From Actinoplanes missouriensis 431 (GTDB taxonomy: Bacteria > Actinomycetota > Actinomycetes > Mycobacteriales > Micromonosporaceae): 64,000 bases of DNA. The number at the start of each line of letters is the position of its first letter. Within the stretch, counting starts at the first letter, position 1. The translations under genes were made by a program, and so were the position numbers. The notes below the pieces were generated by a model. It saw only the letters and a list, made by a program, of their open reading frames with translations. It was not told the origin of the DNA and searched no databases. The stretch covers positions 7,750,001-7,814,000 of the forward strand of contig NC_017093.1 in assembly GCF_000284295.1 (NCBI RefSeq), written 5' to 3'. Shown piece after piece: positions 34,775-43,272 of this stretch.

Positions 34775-36306
34775 CCGGGTCCGCCGTCCCGTTAGGCCCG
34801 CTCCGGCGCTGGATCCGGGGCACCCAGGCGTCGCACCGGGAGCGCGGCGCCACGCTGAGCAACGTCTACATCGCGGTGCTCTGCGTGGCGATCGGCGCGG
34901 GCGTCTTCAAGGTCCAGCTCACCAAGATCTTCTGGCCGGCCGACCCGTCGCTCTCCGGTGTCGCCGGGCTCTCCGCGTCGGTGATCTGCGCCGCCCTGCT
35001 CTACCATGCGCTACGCCGCCTCGGCCCGGCCACGCTGAGCCGCCCCGCCTCGTATTTCCTGCTCACCGCCCCGGTGAGCCGCCGCCGGCTGCTGCTGCCC
35101 TCGGTGCGTCTGGGCGCGGCCGGCGCGGCGCTGACCGGCGCCGCCGCCGCGTTCGCGGTGCTCGGTCACGCCGGCGCCCGCGACGCGCTGCCCACCCTGC
35201 TGGTCGCCGCCGGCGCGCTGCTCGGCCTGCTGATCTTCCTGCTCGCCGCGGTGGCACAGCGCCGCTCGGCCACGGCTGCCTCGCCGGCCCCGCTGGACCG
35301 CCTGGCCTCGCCGGCCGTGCTCGACCGTCTCGCCTCGCTGGCGCTCGCCGCCGGTCTGGCCGAGCTGGTCGCGGAGGCCGCCGGGTGGACGCCACCCACG
35401 CTGGGCGGCCCGCCCGCGGCCACGTCGCTGGTTCCGCTCACGGGTGCGCTCACGGCCCTCGTCATCGCCGGCTTCACCCTTCTGGTACGGGGTCTGGCCC
35501 GCACCCGCAACGACCGGATCCTGGAGTCCGCCAAGACCGCCGGCACCCTGTTCGACGCGGCGTTCGGCATGGAACCGTCCTGGGTCACCGACATGCTGGA
35601 ACGGCGCTACTGGGCGAACCGCCGCCTGCGCTCCACCCGCCCGCCGGCCCGGCTCCCGGTGCTGACCGGGCAGGACCTGCTGCTGGCCGGCCGGCGGGGT
35701 CCCCGGCTGCTCTGGCTGCTCGGCGCGACCACGCTGCCGCTGCTGCTGACCTCGGCGCCGCACTGGCTGCTCGCGATCGTCCTGCTGGTCGGCATGATGG
35801 TGGCCGCCCGCACGTCGACCGCCACGATCCGCACCGACGCCGGCAACCCGGTGCTCGCCCGGATGCTCGGCCTCACCTCGCGACAGGTCATCTACCAGCG
35901 CTTCTGGGTGCCGCTGGCGCTGTCCGGCATCTGGGGGACGCTGACCCTGACGCTGCTCCAGATGACCGGCAACCTCCCGCCCGGCCCGTGGTGGGCGTTC
36001 GGCATCGCGCTCGCGCCGGCGGGCGCGGCGGCGGCGGTCCGGCACGCCCGGGTCGGGTTCGTCCGCAACGACCTGCTGCCGCTGGACACCCCGATGGGCA
36101 CGGTCTCCACCGGCCCGCTGGTGAACTCGGTCGCCGGCCCGGACCTGCTGATCCTGGGCCTGCCGGCGCTGCTGGCCCTGGCCGGGGACGACCCGCTGCC
36201 GTGGTCGTCGGTGCTGCTGCAGGCCGGGGTCGCGCTGCTGGGCGCCCGCGCTTACCTGAACGCCACCACGGCCGAGGACCGCACCGAGCTGACCGCCCGC
36301 CGCTAG
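34771..36306 (+). CDS. ABC transporter membrane protein (exporter type)
   Basis: 511 residues from GTG 34771 overlapping the ATPase stop. It is very hydrophobic, with roughly ten to twelve helices in two clusters (residues 25-220 and 300-500) separated by a soluble segment with RILESAKTAGTLFDAAFG and ERRYWANRRLRS. Resembles the DUF6297-like permeases that accompany short ATPases in actinobacteria; I am not certain of the exact family. Cargo unknown. Converges with nucS. Confidence 0.8.
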   Translation: MTGSAVPLGPLRRWIRGTQASHRERGATLSNVYIAVLCVAIGAGVFKVQLTKIFWPADPSLSGVAGLSASVICAALLYHALRRLGPATLSRPASYFLLTAPVSRRRLLLPSVRLGAAGAALTGAAAAFAVLGHAGARDALPTLLVAAGALLGLLIFLLAAVAQRRSATAASPAPLDRLASPAVLDRLASLALAAGLAELVAEAAGWTPPTLGGPPAATSLVPLTGALTALVIAGFTLLVRGLARTRNDRILESAKTAGTLFDAAFGMEPSWVTDMLERRYWANRRLRSTRPPARLPVLTGQDLLLAGRRGPRLLWLLGATTLPLLLTSAPHWLLAIVLLVGMMVAARTSTATIRTDAGNPVLARMLGLTSRQVIYQRFWVPLALSGIWGTLTLTLLQMTGNLPPGPWWAFGIALAPAGAAAAVRHARVGFVRNDLLPLDTPMGTVSTGPLVNSVAGPDLLILGLPALLALAGDDPLPWSSVLLQAGVALLGARAYLNATTAEDRTELTARR

Positions 36307-36370
36307 CCCTTCCCCCGTGTCGGCTTCGGGCGCGCTCCGCCCTCCAAGCCCTGCACGCGGGGCGGGCCGG

Positions 36371-37030
36371 TCAGAACAGGGTCAGCTCGTCGCGGTCCAT
36401 GCCGCGCAGCTTGTCGTAGTCCACGACCACGCACCGGATCCCCCGGTCGGTGGCGAGCACCCGCGCCTGCGGCTTGATCTCCTGGGCCGCGAACACGCCC
36501 TTCACCGGGGACAGCAGCGGGTCCCGGTTCATCAGCTCGAGGTAGCGGGTCAGCTGCTCGACCCCGTCGATCTCGCCACGGCGCTTCACCTCGACGGCCA
36601 CCGAGCCGCCTGTCGCGTCCTTGCAGAGCAGGTCGACCGGCCCGATCGCGGTCATGAACTCGCGGCGGACAAGCGTCCAGCCCTCGCCGAAGGTCTCCGG
36701 GTGCGCCGCCAGCAGTTCCTGCAGGTGCGCCTCCACCCCGTCCTTGACCAGGCCCGGGTCGACGCCCAACTCGTACGAGTAGTCCTGGAAGATCTCCTCC
36801 AGGGTGATCCGGAGCTCCTCGCCGGCCTTGTTCACCACTTTCCACACACCGGGAGACTCCTGCAGCTTGCAGGGCGGGCTCATCCAGTTCAGCGGCTTGT
36901 AGGCCCGGTCGTCGGCGTGGATCGACACCGACCCGTCGGCTTTCACCATGAGCAGCCGCACGGCGGGCGGGAGGTGGGCGGACAACCGTCCGACGTAGTC
37001 CACTGAGCATTTCGCGATGACCAGACGCAC
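36371..37030 (-). CDS. nucS: Endonuclease NucS, mismatch-specific
   Basis: 219 residues, typical length. The N-terminal DNA-binding half begins MRLVIAKCSVDYVGRLSAHLP. The C-terminal nuclease domain has PVDLLCKD (D133) and VAVEVKRRGEIDG (E147, K149), followed by QLTRYLELMNRD. It ends DELTLF, the clamp-binding peptide. NucS/EndoMS gives actinobacteria post-replicative mismatch repair in place of MutS/MutL. Divergent from the DUF4126 gene. Confidence 0.95.
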   Translation of the reverse strand: MRLVIAKCSVDYVGRLSAHLPPAVRLLMVKADGSVSIHADDRAYKPLNWMSPPCKLQESPGVWKVVNKAGEELRITLEEIFQDYSYELGVDPGLVKDGVEAHLQELLAAHPETFGEGWTLVRREFMTAIGPVDLLCKDATGGSVAVEVKRRGEIDGVEQLTRYLELMNRDPLLSPVKGVFAAQEIKPQARVLATDRGIRCVVVDYDKLRGMDRDELTLF

Positions 37031-37123
37031 CGCACGACACTACCTGACGGGGTTGCCTCCTGTTCTCCGCCGCGGGGCAGGCACCGCCCGGCGGAACGTG
37101 CGTGGCGGTGCCATGCTGAGAAC

Positions 37124-37732
37124 GTGTTCGAAGTGTTGACCGGCACAGGCCTCGCGGCATCCGCCGGCCTGAATGCGTACATACCTCTGCTGACGATGGG
37201 TCTGCTGGCCCGTTTCACCGGCGCGATCGACCTGCCGTCCGGCTGGGCCTGGCTGACGAACGGCTGGACCCTGGCGATCCTCGCCCTTCTGCTGGCGATC
37301 GAGGTGGTGGCCGACAAGGTGCCGGTCGTCGACCACCTGAACGACGCGGTGCAGACGTTCATCCGGCCGACCGCCGGTGGCCTGGCGTTCGGCGCGGGCT
37401 CGACGGCCGAGACGGTCACCGTCACCGATCCGGGCTCGTTCTTCAGCTCGCATCAATGGGTGCCGATCGTGGCGGGTGCGGTGATCGCGCTCGGCGTGCA
37501 CGGGGTGAAGGCCGCGAGCCGCCCGGTGGTGAACGCGACAACGGCCGGGGTCGGCGCGCCGGTGGCGAGCACCGCGGAGGACATCAGCAGCGTGGTGATG
37601 TCGATCGTGGCGATCGTGCTGCCGGTCCTGGTGCTGATCGGGCTCGGCGTGCTGCTCTGGGCCACGTTCTGGGTGGTCCGGAAACGACGGCAGAGAAAGG
37701 CGGCTGTCGAGACCCGGCAACTCTTTGGTTGA
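37124..37732 (+). CDS. DUF4126 family membrane protein
   Basis: 202 residues from GTG 37124. N-terminal LTGTGLAASAGLNAYIPLLTMGL is typical of DUF4126, with further helices around residues 45-65, 115-130 and 155-185 and a basic C-terminal tail RKRRQRK. Function unknown; membrane location clear. The next membrane-protein gene begins eight bases later. Confidence 0.85.
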   Translation: MFEVLTGTGLAASAGLNAYIPLLTMGLLARFTGAIDLPSGWAWLTNGWTLAILALLLAIEVVADKVPVVDHLNDAVQTFIRPTAGGLAFGAGSTAETVTVTDPGSFFSSHQWVPIVAGAVIALGVHGVKAASRPVVNATTAGVGAPVASTAEDISSVVMSIVAIVLPVLVLIGLGVLLWATFWVVRKRRQRKAAVETRQLFG

Positions 37733-37740
37733 CTCTTCGG

Positions 37741-39042
37741 GTGCCCGCTCTCGCCGTTCCCGCATTCACCCTCACCGCGTGGCTGGCCTGCTACCTGGTC
37801 GGGCGCGATCCACGACGGACGGTTCTGCGGTGGGCGGGGGCGGCGCTCGGGGCGTACGCCGTCGGGCTGGTGATCTGGACCCTCGCACCCGGCGGCGCGG
37901 CCGCCCAGATCTGGCTCTGCCTGCCGGCGCTGGGGTGGGCCGGCGCCGTGGTGGCGCTGCTGCCGCTGACGCCGCGGGAACGGCGGCCGATCGACCGGGG
38001 CGCGCTGGTGCTCGGGGTGCTGTTCCTGGCGATGGTGATCGCGTTGCCGCCGGCCGGCCGGCTGGTGGCGCTGACCCCGCTGGCCGGCGCGTTGTGGCTG
38101 CTGTGGCGGCTGCGCGCGCAGGTGTTCCCGCCCCGGCTGCCGGCCGCGATGACGATGCTCGCGGTGCTCTACGCGGCGGCGCTGGCCCTGCTGCTGATTC
38201 CGTCGCCGAGCACCGAGATCCCGGCGCTCGCGGCGCTCGGCGTGGACCTGCTCGCGGCCGGTTACCTGATCGCGGTGGCGCACGCGGTGGAGACCGGTGA
38301 GCGGCTGCGTCCGGACCTGCGACGGTCGATGACCGGAGCGATCGCGGTGACCGTGCTGGCCGGCGTCCCGGCCGCGGTCACCCTGATGCTGACGGACGGC
38401 GACGACGTGGTGGCGGTCCTGCAGTTCCTGATCCTGGCGATGGTCGCCGCCGTCGCCGGCCTGGGCAGCCGGATCCGGCGCCTGCTGGACCGGGTGGCGC
38501 TGGCCGACGAGGGTCCGTTGCGGACGGACCGGGCCGCGCTCTTCCTCAACGCGGACGCGCTGCTGCGACGCCGCGAGCGCCGCCGGCTGGACGGCATCAG
38601 CGAACCGGAGTTCCTCCGGCTGACCCGGCGGGCACTGTCCGATTTCGGCGATCTGGACCGGCTCACCCGCAGCCCTCTCACGGATCTGCCGGCGGTGGAG
38701 CGGCGGCTGGCCGGGCGGGAGGACCAGCCGCGGGCGCGGGCCCGTGAGCTGCGCGCGGTGCTGCGGGAGTCGGTGTCGGCACTGCGCCCGCCGGGTCCGT
38801 TCGGGACCACCGACGAGTGGCGGTACTACAACGTGCTGCAGTTCTGCTGCGTGCTCGGCCTCAACCCCTATGCGCGGCGTCCGCGCACGGACGGGGTGAG
38901 CCGCGAGGCACGGCTCGCGGTGGACTGGTTCCGCAGGTACGTGCCCCGCGACGTGACCCGTCAGTGGCAGCAGGAAGCCGCCATGATCGTGGCCGGCCGG
39001 CTGTGGGAGGAACAGAGCCTCACGGCGACACGCAACGCCTGA
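37741..39042 (+). CDS. Eight-helix membrane protein with cytosolic C-terminal domain
   Basis: 433 residues from GTG 37741 (PALAVPAFTLTAWLACYL). Seven to eight helices fill residues 5-240. They are followed by a soluble domain with ALFLNADALLRRRERRRL, LDRLTRSPLTDLPAVERRL, a helix of alternating Arg/Glu, and EWRYYNVLQFCCVLGLNPYARRP near residue 360. The pattern (LTRSPLTDLP...RYYNVLHF-like...W) occurs in actinobacterial proteins of unknown function. It has no kinase or transporter signature I can defend. It is followed by the FtsK-like gene after 51 bases, with which it may be co-transcribed. Confidence 0.75.
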   Translation: MPALAVPAFTLTAWLACYLVGRDPRRTVLRWAGAALGAYAVGLVIWTLAPGGAAAQIWLCLPALGWAGAVVALLPLTPRERRPIDRGALVLGVLFLAMVIALPPAGRLVALTPLAGALWLLWRLRAQVFPPRLPAAMTMLAVLYAAALALLLIPSPSTEIPALAALGVDLLAAGYLIAVAHAVETGERLRPDLRRSMTGAIAVTVLAGVPAAVTLMLTDGDDVVAVLQFLILAMVAAVAGLGSRIRRLLDRVALADEGPLRTDRAALFLNADALLRRRERRRLDGISEPEFLRLTRRALSDFGDLDRLTRSPLTDLPAVERRLAGREDQPRARARELRAVLRESVSALRPPGPFGTTDEWRYYNVLQFCCVLGLNPYARRPRTDGVSREARLAVDWFRRYVPRDVTRQWQQEAAMIVAGRLWEEQSLTATRNA

Positions 39043-39093
39043 ATGCCCGAATTGGGCAGATGTGGCTAAACTCCCCCAACATGGACTCCGGGG

Positions 39094-41628
39094 GTGCGCG
39101 TGGGTAGTCACCGCAACGCGTTGGTCGCCGCTGTCCGGCAGGAACTCGCCGAGGCTCGGGGCACCGCACGGGCGGTGCTCGCCGCCGCCGAATCCGCACG
39201 GGGCGAGGCCCAGCAGCGGAACCGGATGGTGCGCGAGGCGTACGCGACCTGCCTGACTCAGCTGGCCGCGGCCCGGGAGGCCGCCCGAGACGACATTCAG
39301 CGGCGGTACCGCAGCGAGGCGGTCCGGCTCGCCGGGCACCTGCGCGGACTCGCCACGGTCAGCGCCACCGGTGCGGCCGGGGCGCCGTGGCGGGTGTGGG
39401 CGCCGAGCGAGCCGGAGCCGGGCGACCGTCCCGGCATGCTGCGGATCGGCACCATCGCGTTCGAGGAGACGGCCGCCCTGCCCGCGCTGGTGCCCCTGCT
39501 CGGCTCCGCGCACCTGCACCTGAGCGGCCCGGCGCCGGTTCTCGACCAGATGATCACCGGACTGCTGTTGCGCGCGCTCGGCAGCACCCGGCCCGGGGAC
39601 GTGCAGCTCACCGTCTACGACCCGGAACAGCTCGGCGGGACCCTCGCGCCGTTCGCCCCGCTCGGGCCCGCGCTCGTCGGCCCCGGCGCATTCGGGTCCC
39701 TTCTGGACGAGCTGGTCGAGCACATCTGCCGGATCAACGGGATGCCGGGACCGCGGACCGAGCCGTGGCGGCTCGTGGTGCTGCTCGCCGATCACGCCAC
39801 CGCCGCCGAGATGACGGCCGTCCAGCGGGCCCAGCTCGACCGGGTGATCCGTACCGGGGTGGCCGGCGGGGTTCACCTGATCGTGCGCGGCCTCGACGTC
39901 GAGGACATCAACAGCGTGGAACGGGTCGTGGTGCACGAGCAGACCGCGTTCTGCGACTCGCTCGGCCCGCTCCCGATCACCCTGGACCCGCCGCCGCCCG
40001 CCGACCGGGTCGCCGCGTTCTGCAAGGCGGCCGCCGACCGGCTGCACGCCGGACCGGCCCCGGCCCGGCTCAGCGACCTGGAGCCGCCCAAGTTCTGGGC
40101 CGCGTCCGCAGCGCACGGGCTGCCCGCGCCGATCGGCGACTGCACCGACGGGACGATGGTCGAGGTGCCGCTCGGCGACGAGTTCCCGCACGTGCTGATC
40201 GGCGGCCCGTCCGGATCCGGCAAGACGAACCTGATCCACGTCTGGCTCGGCTCGCTCACCACCCGGTACGGCCCCGAGGAGCTCGCCCTCTACCTGCTCG
40301 GCTTCTCCGAAGGGGTGTCCTTCGCCCGGTACGCCCCCGGCTCCCGCGACCCCAGCTGGCTCCCCCAGGTACGCCTCGCCGGGGTCAACGTCAACGCCGA
40401 CCGGGAGTTCGGCCTCGCCATGCTGCGGCACCTCGCCGAGGAGGTCCGCGCCCGCTCGCTGCACGGCGCCGGCTCACTCGCCGAACTGCGGGCCGCCGCC
40501 CCGGACGGCCACTGGCCCCGGATCGTCGCCGTCATCGACGAGTTCCAGACACTCATCACCGGGCGCGACGCGGTCGCCGAGGAGGCCGCCGGCCTGCTCG
40601 CCGACCTGGCTCGGCGCGGCGGCCCGCAGGGCGTACACCTGATCCTCGCCTCGCCGGACACGATCGGGGTGCAGACGCTCGCCGGCCACGTGCCGTTGCG
40701 GATCGCGCTGCCCAAGGCCCGCCGGGTGCTGACCGACGACAACCTGGCCCCCGCGGTGATCCCGCGCTACCACGCCGTGGTCAACACCGAGGCCGGGGCG
40801 CCCGGCGCGAACCGGATCGTCCGGCTCCCGGACGCCGGCGACCGCACGGTCTGGCGCACCCTGCAACGCCGGCTCTGGCGCTCCCGCCCGGTCGGCTGCG
40901 AGGAGCCGCGGCTCTTCGACGGCAACGCGGTGCCGCGGCTGCCCGCCGCGTACCGGCCGGCCGGACGGCTGCCGGGCGCCGGCGCGCCCGTCGGCTCGTC
41001 ACCTGGCGCGGTGCTGGGCGAGCGGATCGACGTGGCGGCGCAACCCGCACGGCTGCGGCTCGGGCGGATGCCGGGGCGCAACCTGGCGGTGCTCGGCGCC
41101 CGTACCGACGAAGCCGGCGACGTGCTCGCCGCCGCCGCGCTCTCGCTCGCCGCGCAGGGTCCCGCGCACTTCAGCGTGATCTGCCTGGCCCCGGAGGCGG
41201 AACGCGCGGCGGCCCGGCTGGTCGCCGAACTGCCCGCCGCCGACTGGTACGACGCCGCCGACGTCACGTTCGACCTGCCCGCCACCGACGTGCCGCACTA
41301 CGTCATCGGGTACGCCCTGGACGCGGCCGGACCAGCGCACCGGGAGTCGCTGCGCGCGCTGCTCGACACCGGGCCGGAACGGCGCACCCACGTGCTCGGG
41401 TGGTGGCGGACCGTACCCCGGCTCCGCGACGACCTGGGCGGCGGTTTCGAGGCGATCGGCGCCTGGGTCGCGCTCGACGTCGCCGGCGCCGATCTGGCGC
41501 CGCTCTACCCGCAGCCCGGCGGCCCGGTCTGGTACCCGCGCAACCGGCGGGCGCTCTTCTTCGACCGTTCGGTACACCGCACACCCGAAGTGATCATCCC
41601 GTACGAGGTGAACAGTGACCACACGTGA
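39094..41628 (+). CDS. FtsK/SpoIIIE-type ATPase without membrane segments
   Basis: 844 residues from GTG 39094 (GTG 39100 possible). Residues 1-90 form a coiled coil. After a mixed region, the FtsK motor domain shows Walker A IGGPSGSGKTN (K377) and Walker B VAVIDEFQTL (D482, E483). It is followed by LARRGGPQGVHLILASPD and an AVNTEAG-like region. The last 200 residues look like a second ATPase module whose P-loop has decayed (NLAVLGARTDEAG). There is no transmembrane helix, unlike FtsK, and no gamma DNA-reading domain or EccC triple layout. The stop overlaps the next gene by 14 bases. Motor for DNA or protein cannot be decided; a protein-export or septal role is inference. Confidence 0.88.
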   Translation: MRVGSHRNALVAAVRQELAEARGTARAVLAAAESARGEAQQRNRMVREAYATCLTQLAAAREAARDDIQRRYRSEAVRLAGHLRGLATVSATGAAGAPWRVWAPSEPEPGDRPGMLRIGTIAFEETAALPALVPLLGSAHLHLSGPAPVLDQMITGLLLRALGSTRPGDVQLTVYDPEQLGGTLAPFAPLGPALVGPGAFGSLLDELVEHICRINGMPGPRTEPWRLVVLLADHATAAEMTAVQRAQLDRVIRTGVAGGVHLIVRGLDVEDINSVERVVVHEQTAFCDSLGPLPITLDPPPPADRVAAFCKAAADRLHAGPAPARLSDLEPPKFWAASAAHGLPAPIGDCTDGTMVEVPLGDEFPHVLIGGPSGSGKTNLIHVWLGSLTTRYGPEELALYLLGFSEGVSFARYAPGSRDPSWLPQVRLAGVNVNADREFGLAMLRHLAEEVRARSLHGAGSLAELRAAAPDGHWPRIVAVIDEFQTLITGRDAVAEEAAGLLADLARRGGPQGVHLILASPDTIGVQTLAGHVPLRIALPKARRVLTDDNLAPAVIPRYHAVVNTEAGAPGANRIVRLPDAGDRTVWRTLQRRLWRSRPVGCEEPRLFDGNAVPRLPAAYRPAGRLPGAGAPVGSSPGAVLGERIDVAAQPARLRLGRMPGRNLAVLGARTDEAGDVLAAAALSLAAQGPAHFSVICLAPEAERAAARLVAELPAADWYDAADVTFDLPATDVPHYVIGYALDAAGPAHRESLRALLDTGPERRTHVLGWWRTVPRLRDDLGGGFEAIGAWVALDVAGADLAPLYPQPGGPVWYPRNRRALFFDRSVHRTPEVIIPYEVNSDHT

Positions 41629-42547
41629 CCGGCAGCCCCTGGGCCGCGACTACCAGCTGATGGTGAGCGCCCTCGCCGAAGTGTCCCGCCGCCGCGACAG
41701 CGAGCTGGACAACGCCGAACAGGCATACCAGGACAACGCGGCACGGGCGGCCGGTGAGCTGGCCCGCGCCGAACACGACGCGCTCACCGCCGACCGCTGG
41801 GCAGGCGCGGCCGCCGCCCAGGTGCTCGACGTGGACCGGGAGGCGGCCCGCCTCTGGGACCAGCTGCGCCGGGCCCGCGGGATGCGGGTGCGGGCGCTCG
41901 GCGAGGTGCCGGAGCCGGCCCCGATCGAGGCGATGCCCCGGGTGGCGTTGCAGCGCCGCCCGGAGTCGTCCAACGGCATCACCGGCCCGGCCGGGCCCGG
42001 TTCCAGCACGGGCGGTGCCGGCGGATCCGGGGGCGGTTCCGGCACGGACGGCGCCGGCGGCTTCGGCGGGGGCGGCTCGCACGGGCTCGACCCGGCGGGG
42101 CTGGGCGTCGCGGGCATGGGCGCCGGTGGCTTCGGGGGCGGTGGCTTCGGGGCGGGTGCGCTCGTGCCGGGCCGGCAGTCGCCGCGGGCGCTGCTGTCGC
42201 GGGCCGCCGAGCGGATCGAGGTGACCGCCCGGCCGGCGCGGCACGGGCTGACCCGGTGGGTGCTCCCACTGCTCCCGCTGGTGGGCGCGCTCTGCGCGGC
42301 CCTCGCGGGCCTGGTCGCCGCCGGCTTGGTCACCTTCGGGAGTACGGACGTGTTCGGCGGCGTGGTGATCCGCGGAATGGGGTGGCTCGGCTTCCTGGTG
42401 GCCCCGTCGACAGGGGTGCCGGTGGCCGCCTGGCTGGCACACCGTCGATTGCACGCCCGCCTCGACATCGGCGGGATCGGCCTGACCCTGCTCGGCGGCA
42501 TGGCAGCCGCAACAGCGTTGTCACTGGCGTTCGCAGCCCAACGGTGA
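41615..42547 (+). CDS. Coiled-coil and glycine-rich membrane protein, partner of the FtsK-type ATPase
   Basis: 310 residues from GTG 41615, overlapping the ATPase gene. Residues 10-105 are a coiled coil (LAEVSRRRDSELDNAEQAYQ), like the N-terminus of the ATPase. Residues 120-180 are a Gly/Ser-rich linker (GGSGGGSG and GGFGGGGF). Residues 215-305 hold three to four membrane helices, with a Gly-rich last one. Translational coupling suggests it anchors the soluble ATPase at the membrane through the coiled coils. No known family. Confidence 0.8.
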   Translation: MTTRDRQPLGRDYQLMVSALAEVSRRRDSELDNAEQAYQDNAARAAGELARAEHDALTADRWAGAAAAQVLDVDREAARLWDQLRRARGMRVRALGEVPEPAPIEAMPRVALQRRPESSNGITGPAGPGSSTGGAGGSGGGSGTDGAGGFGGGGSHGLDPAGLGVAGMGAGGFGGGGFGAGALVPGRQSPRALLSRAAERIEVTARPARHGLTRWVLPLLPLVGALCAALAGLVAAGLVTFGSTDVFGGVVIRGMGWLGFLVAPSTGVPVAAWLAHRRLHARLDIGGIGLTLLGGMAAATALSLAFAAQR

Positions 42548-42722
42548 GCAGCCCCATACCTGCGCCACCGACGGCTCGCACTCCCCCGAACCCCCGAGCC
42601 GTAGCCCAGGCCGGTGATCACGCCCGCATAACCCGCCCCACCTACGGCTCGCCCACGCCAGCCGTAGCCCAGAGCGGTAACAACGCCCGCATAACCTGCC
42701 CCATCCACGGCCCGCCCGCGCG

Positions 42723-43150
42723 CAATGCCACTCAGCCTAAGTTGATCTCCAGGCCGGCGCCGAACGACAGGGCGGCTCGCGGTGTGCTCCTGCTTCGGCG
42801 GCGGCTCACGGTGGGCTCCCGCTTGGGTGGGCGGCTCGCGATGCGGCTCTGTCGCGACGGCGGCGCACCGAAGTTCACGCCGGCCACGATGAGGGCGCAC
42901 CTAAACGGTTCGTGTGCCCCCATCGTGGCCCTGGCGTTGATGGATCGCCACGTAGGCGTTGCGTGTGACCTTGTCCATGCGACGCCGGCGTGGCGCTTAC
43001 TCTCATCCACGCCGGCGTGGCGCTTGCTCTCATCCACGCCGGCGTGGCGCTTGCTCTCATCCACGCCGGCGTGGCGCTTGCTCTCATCCACGCCGGCGTG
43101 GCGCTTGCTCTCATCCACGCCGGCGTGGCGCTTGCTCTCATCCACGCCGC
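42723..43150 (-). mobile_element. Dispersed repeat element, copy B
   Basis: A 25-base end sequence at 42723-42747 matches 8028-8052 with two changes. The 141-base core 42830-42970 matches 8304-8447 in inverted orientation (16 substitutions, one 3-base gap). As in copy A, tandem repeats abut the core on the same side, though the units here are a different 27-mer. Copy B carries an additional GCGAGCCGCC/GTGAGCCGCC block between core and end. I could not find the long inverted ends of copy A here. Confidence 0.6.
42982..43143. repeat. Six tandem 27-bp units, each with a 14-bp palindrome
   Basis: Units start at 42982, 43009, 43036, 43063, 43090 and 43117; only one base differs (A for G in the first unit). 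The unit junction forms CCACGCCGGCGTGG, a perfect palindrome, spaced by 13 bases. Near identity implies recent expansion. Confidence 0.92.
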
Positions 43151-43272
43151 CGCCAGCGCCGGCGACTCCCCGGCAATCGTCGCTCTGCCTCGAACTCCGG
43201 AACAGCGCTGAAACCGGCGCACCACGAGACGGCTCACGCTGCTTCCGGGGGAGGTGCAGCCCGTACCCGATC

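Larger units (their letters stand above)
42548..43272. other. Gene-free stretch with second copy of the dispersed element
   Basis: No convincing gene. 42548-42722 contains two imperfect repeats of about 75 bases with CCCGCATAACC(C/T)GCCCCA. The rest is the repeat element described separately, and 43150-43272 is unremarkable. Readings through the tandem array give only nine-residue repeats on both strands. Confidence 0.6.

Noticed and set aside
37453..40464. Thousand-codon minus-strand frame
   Set aside because: Antisense to the membrane protein and FtsK-type genes; composition is that of a mirror frame and it has no recognisable motif.
41650..42900. Minus-strand frame running from repeat copy B through the coiled-coil membrane gene
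   Set aside because: Only its first 25 codons (the repeat core) show any conservation; the rest is antisense to a supported gene.
42982..43143. CRISPR array
   Set aside because: The units are directly tandem with no variable spacers and there are no cas genes.
42732..43145. Repeat-peptide gene on the minus strand (nine-residue repeats)
   Set aside because: Frame openness follows from a 27-base unit (a multiple of three); no ribosome site or conserved start, and the core in this frame has mostly second-position changes between copies.
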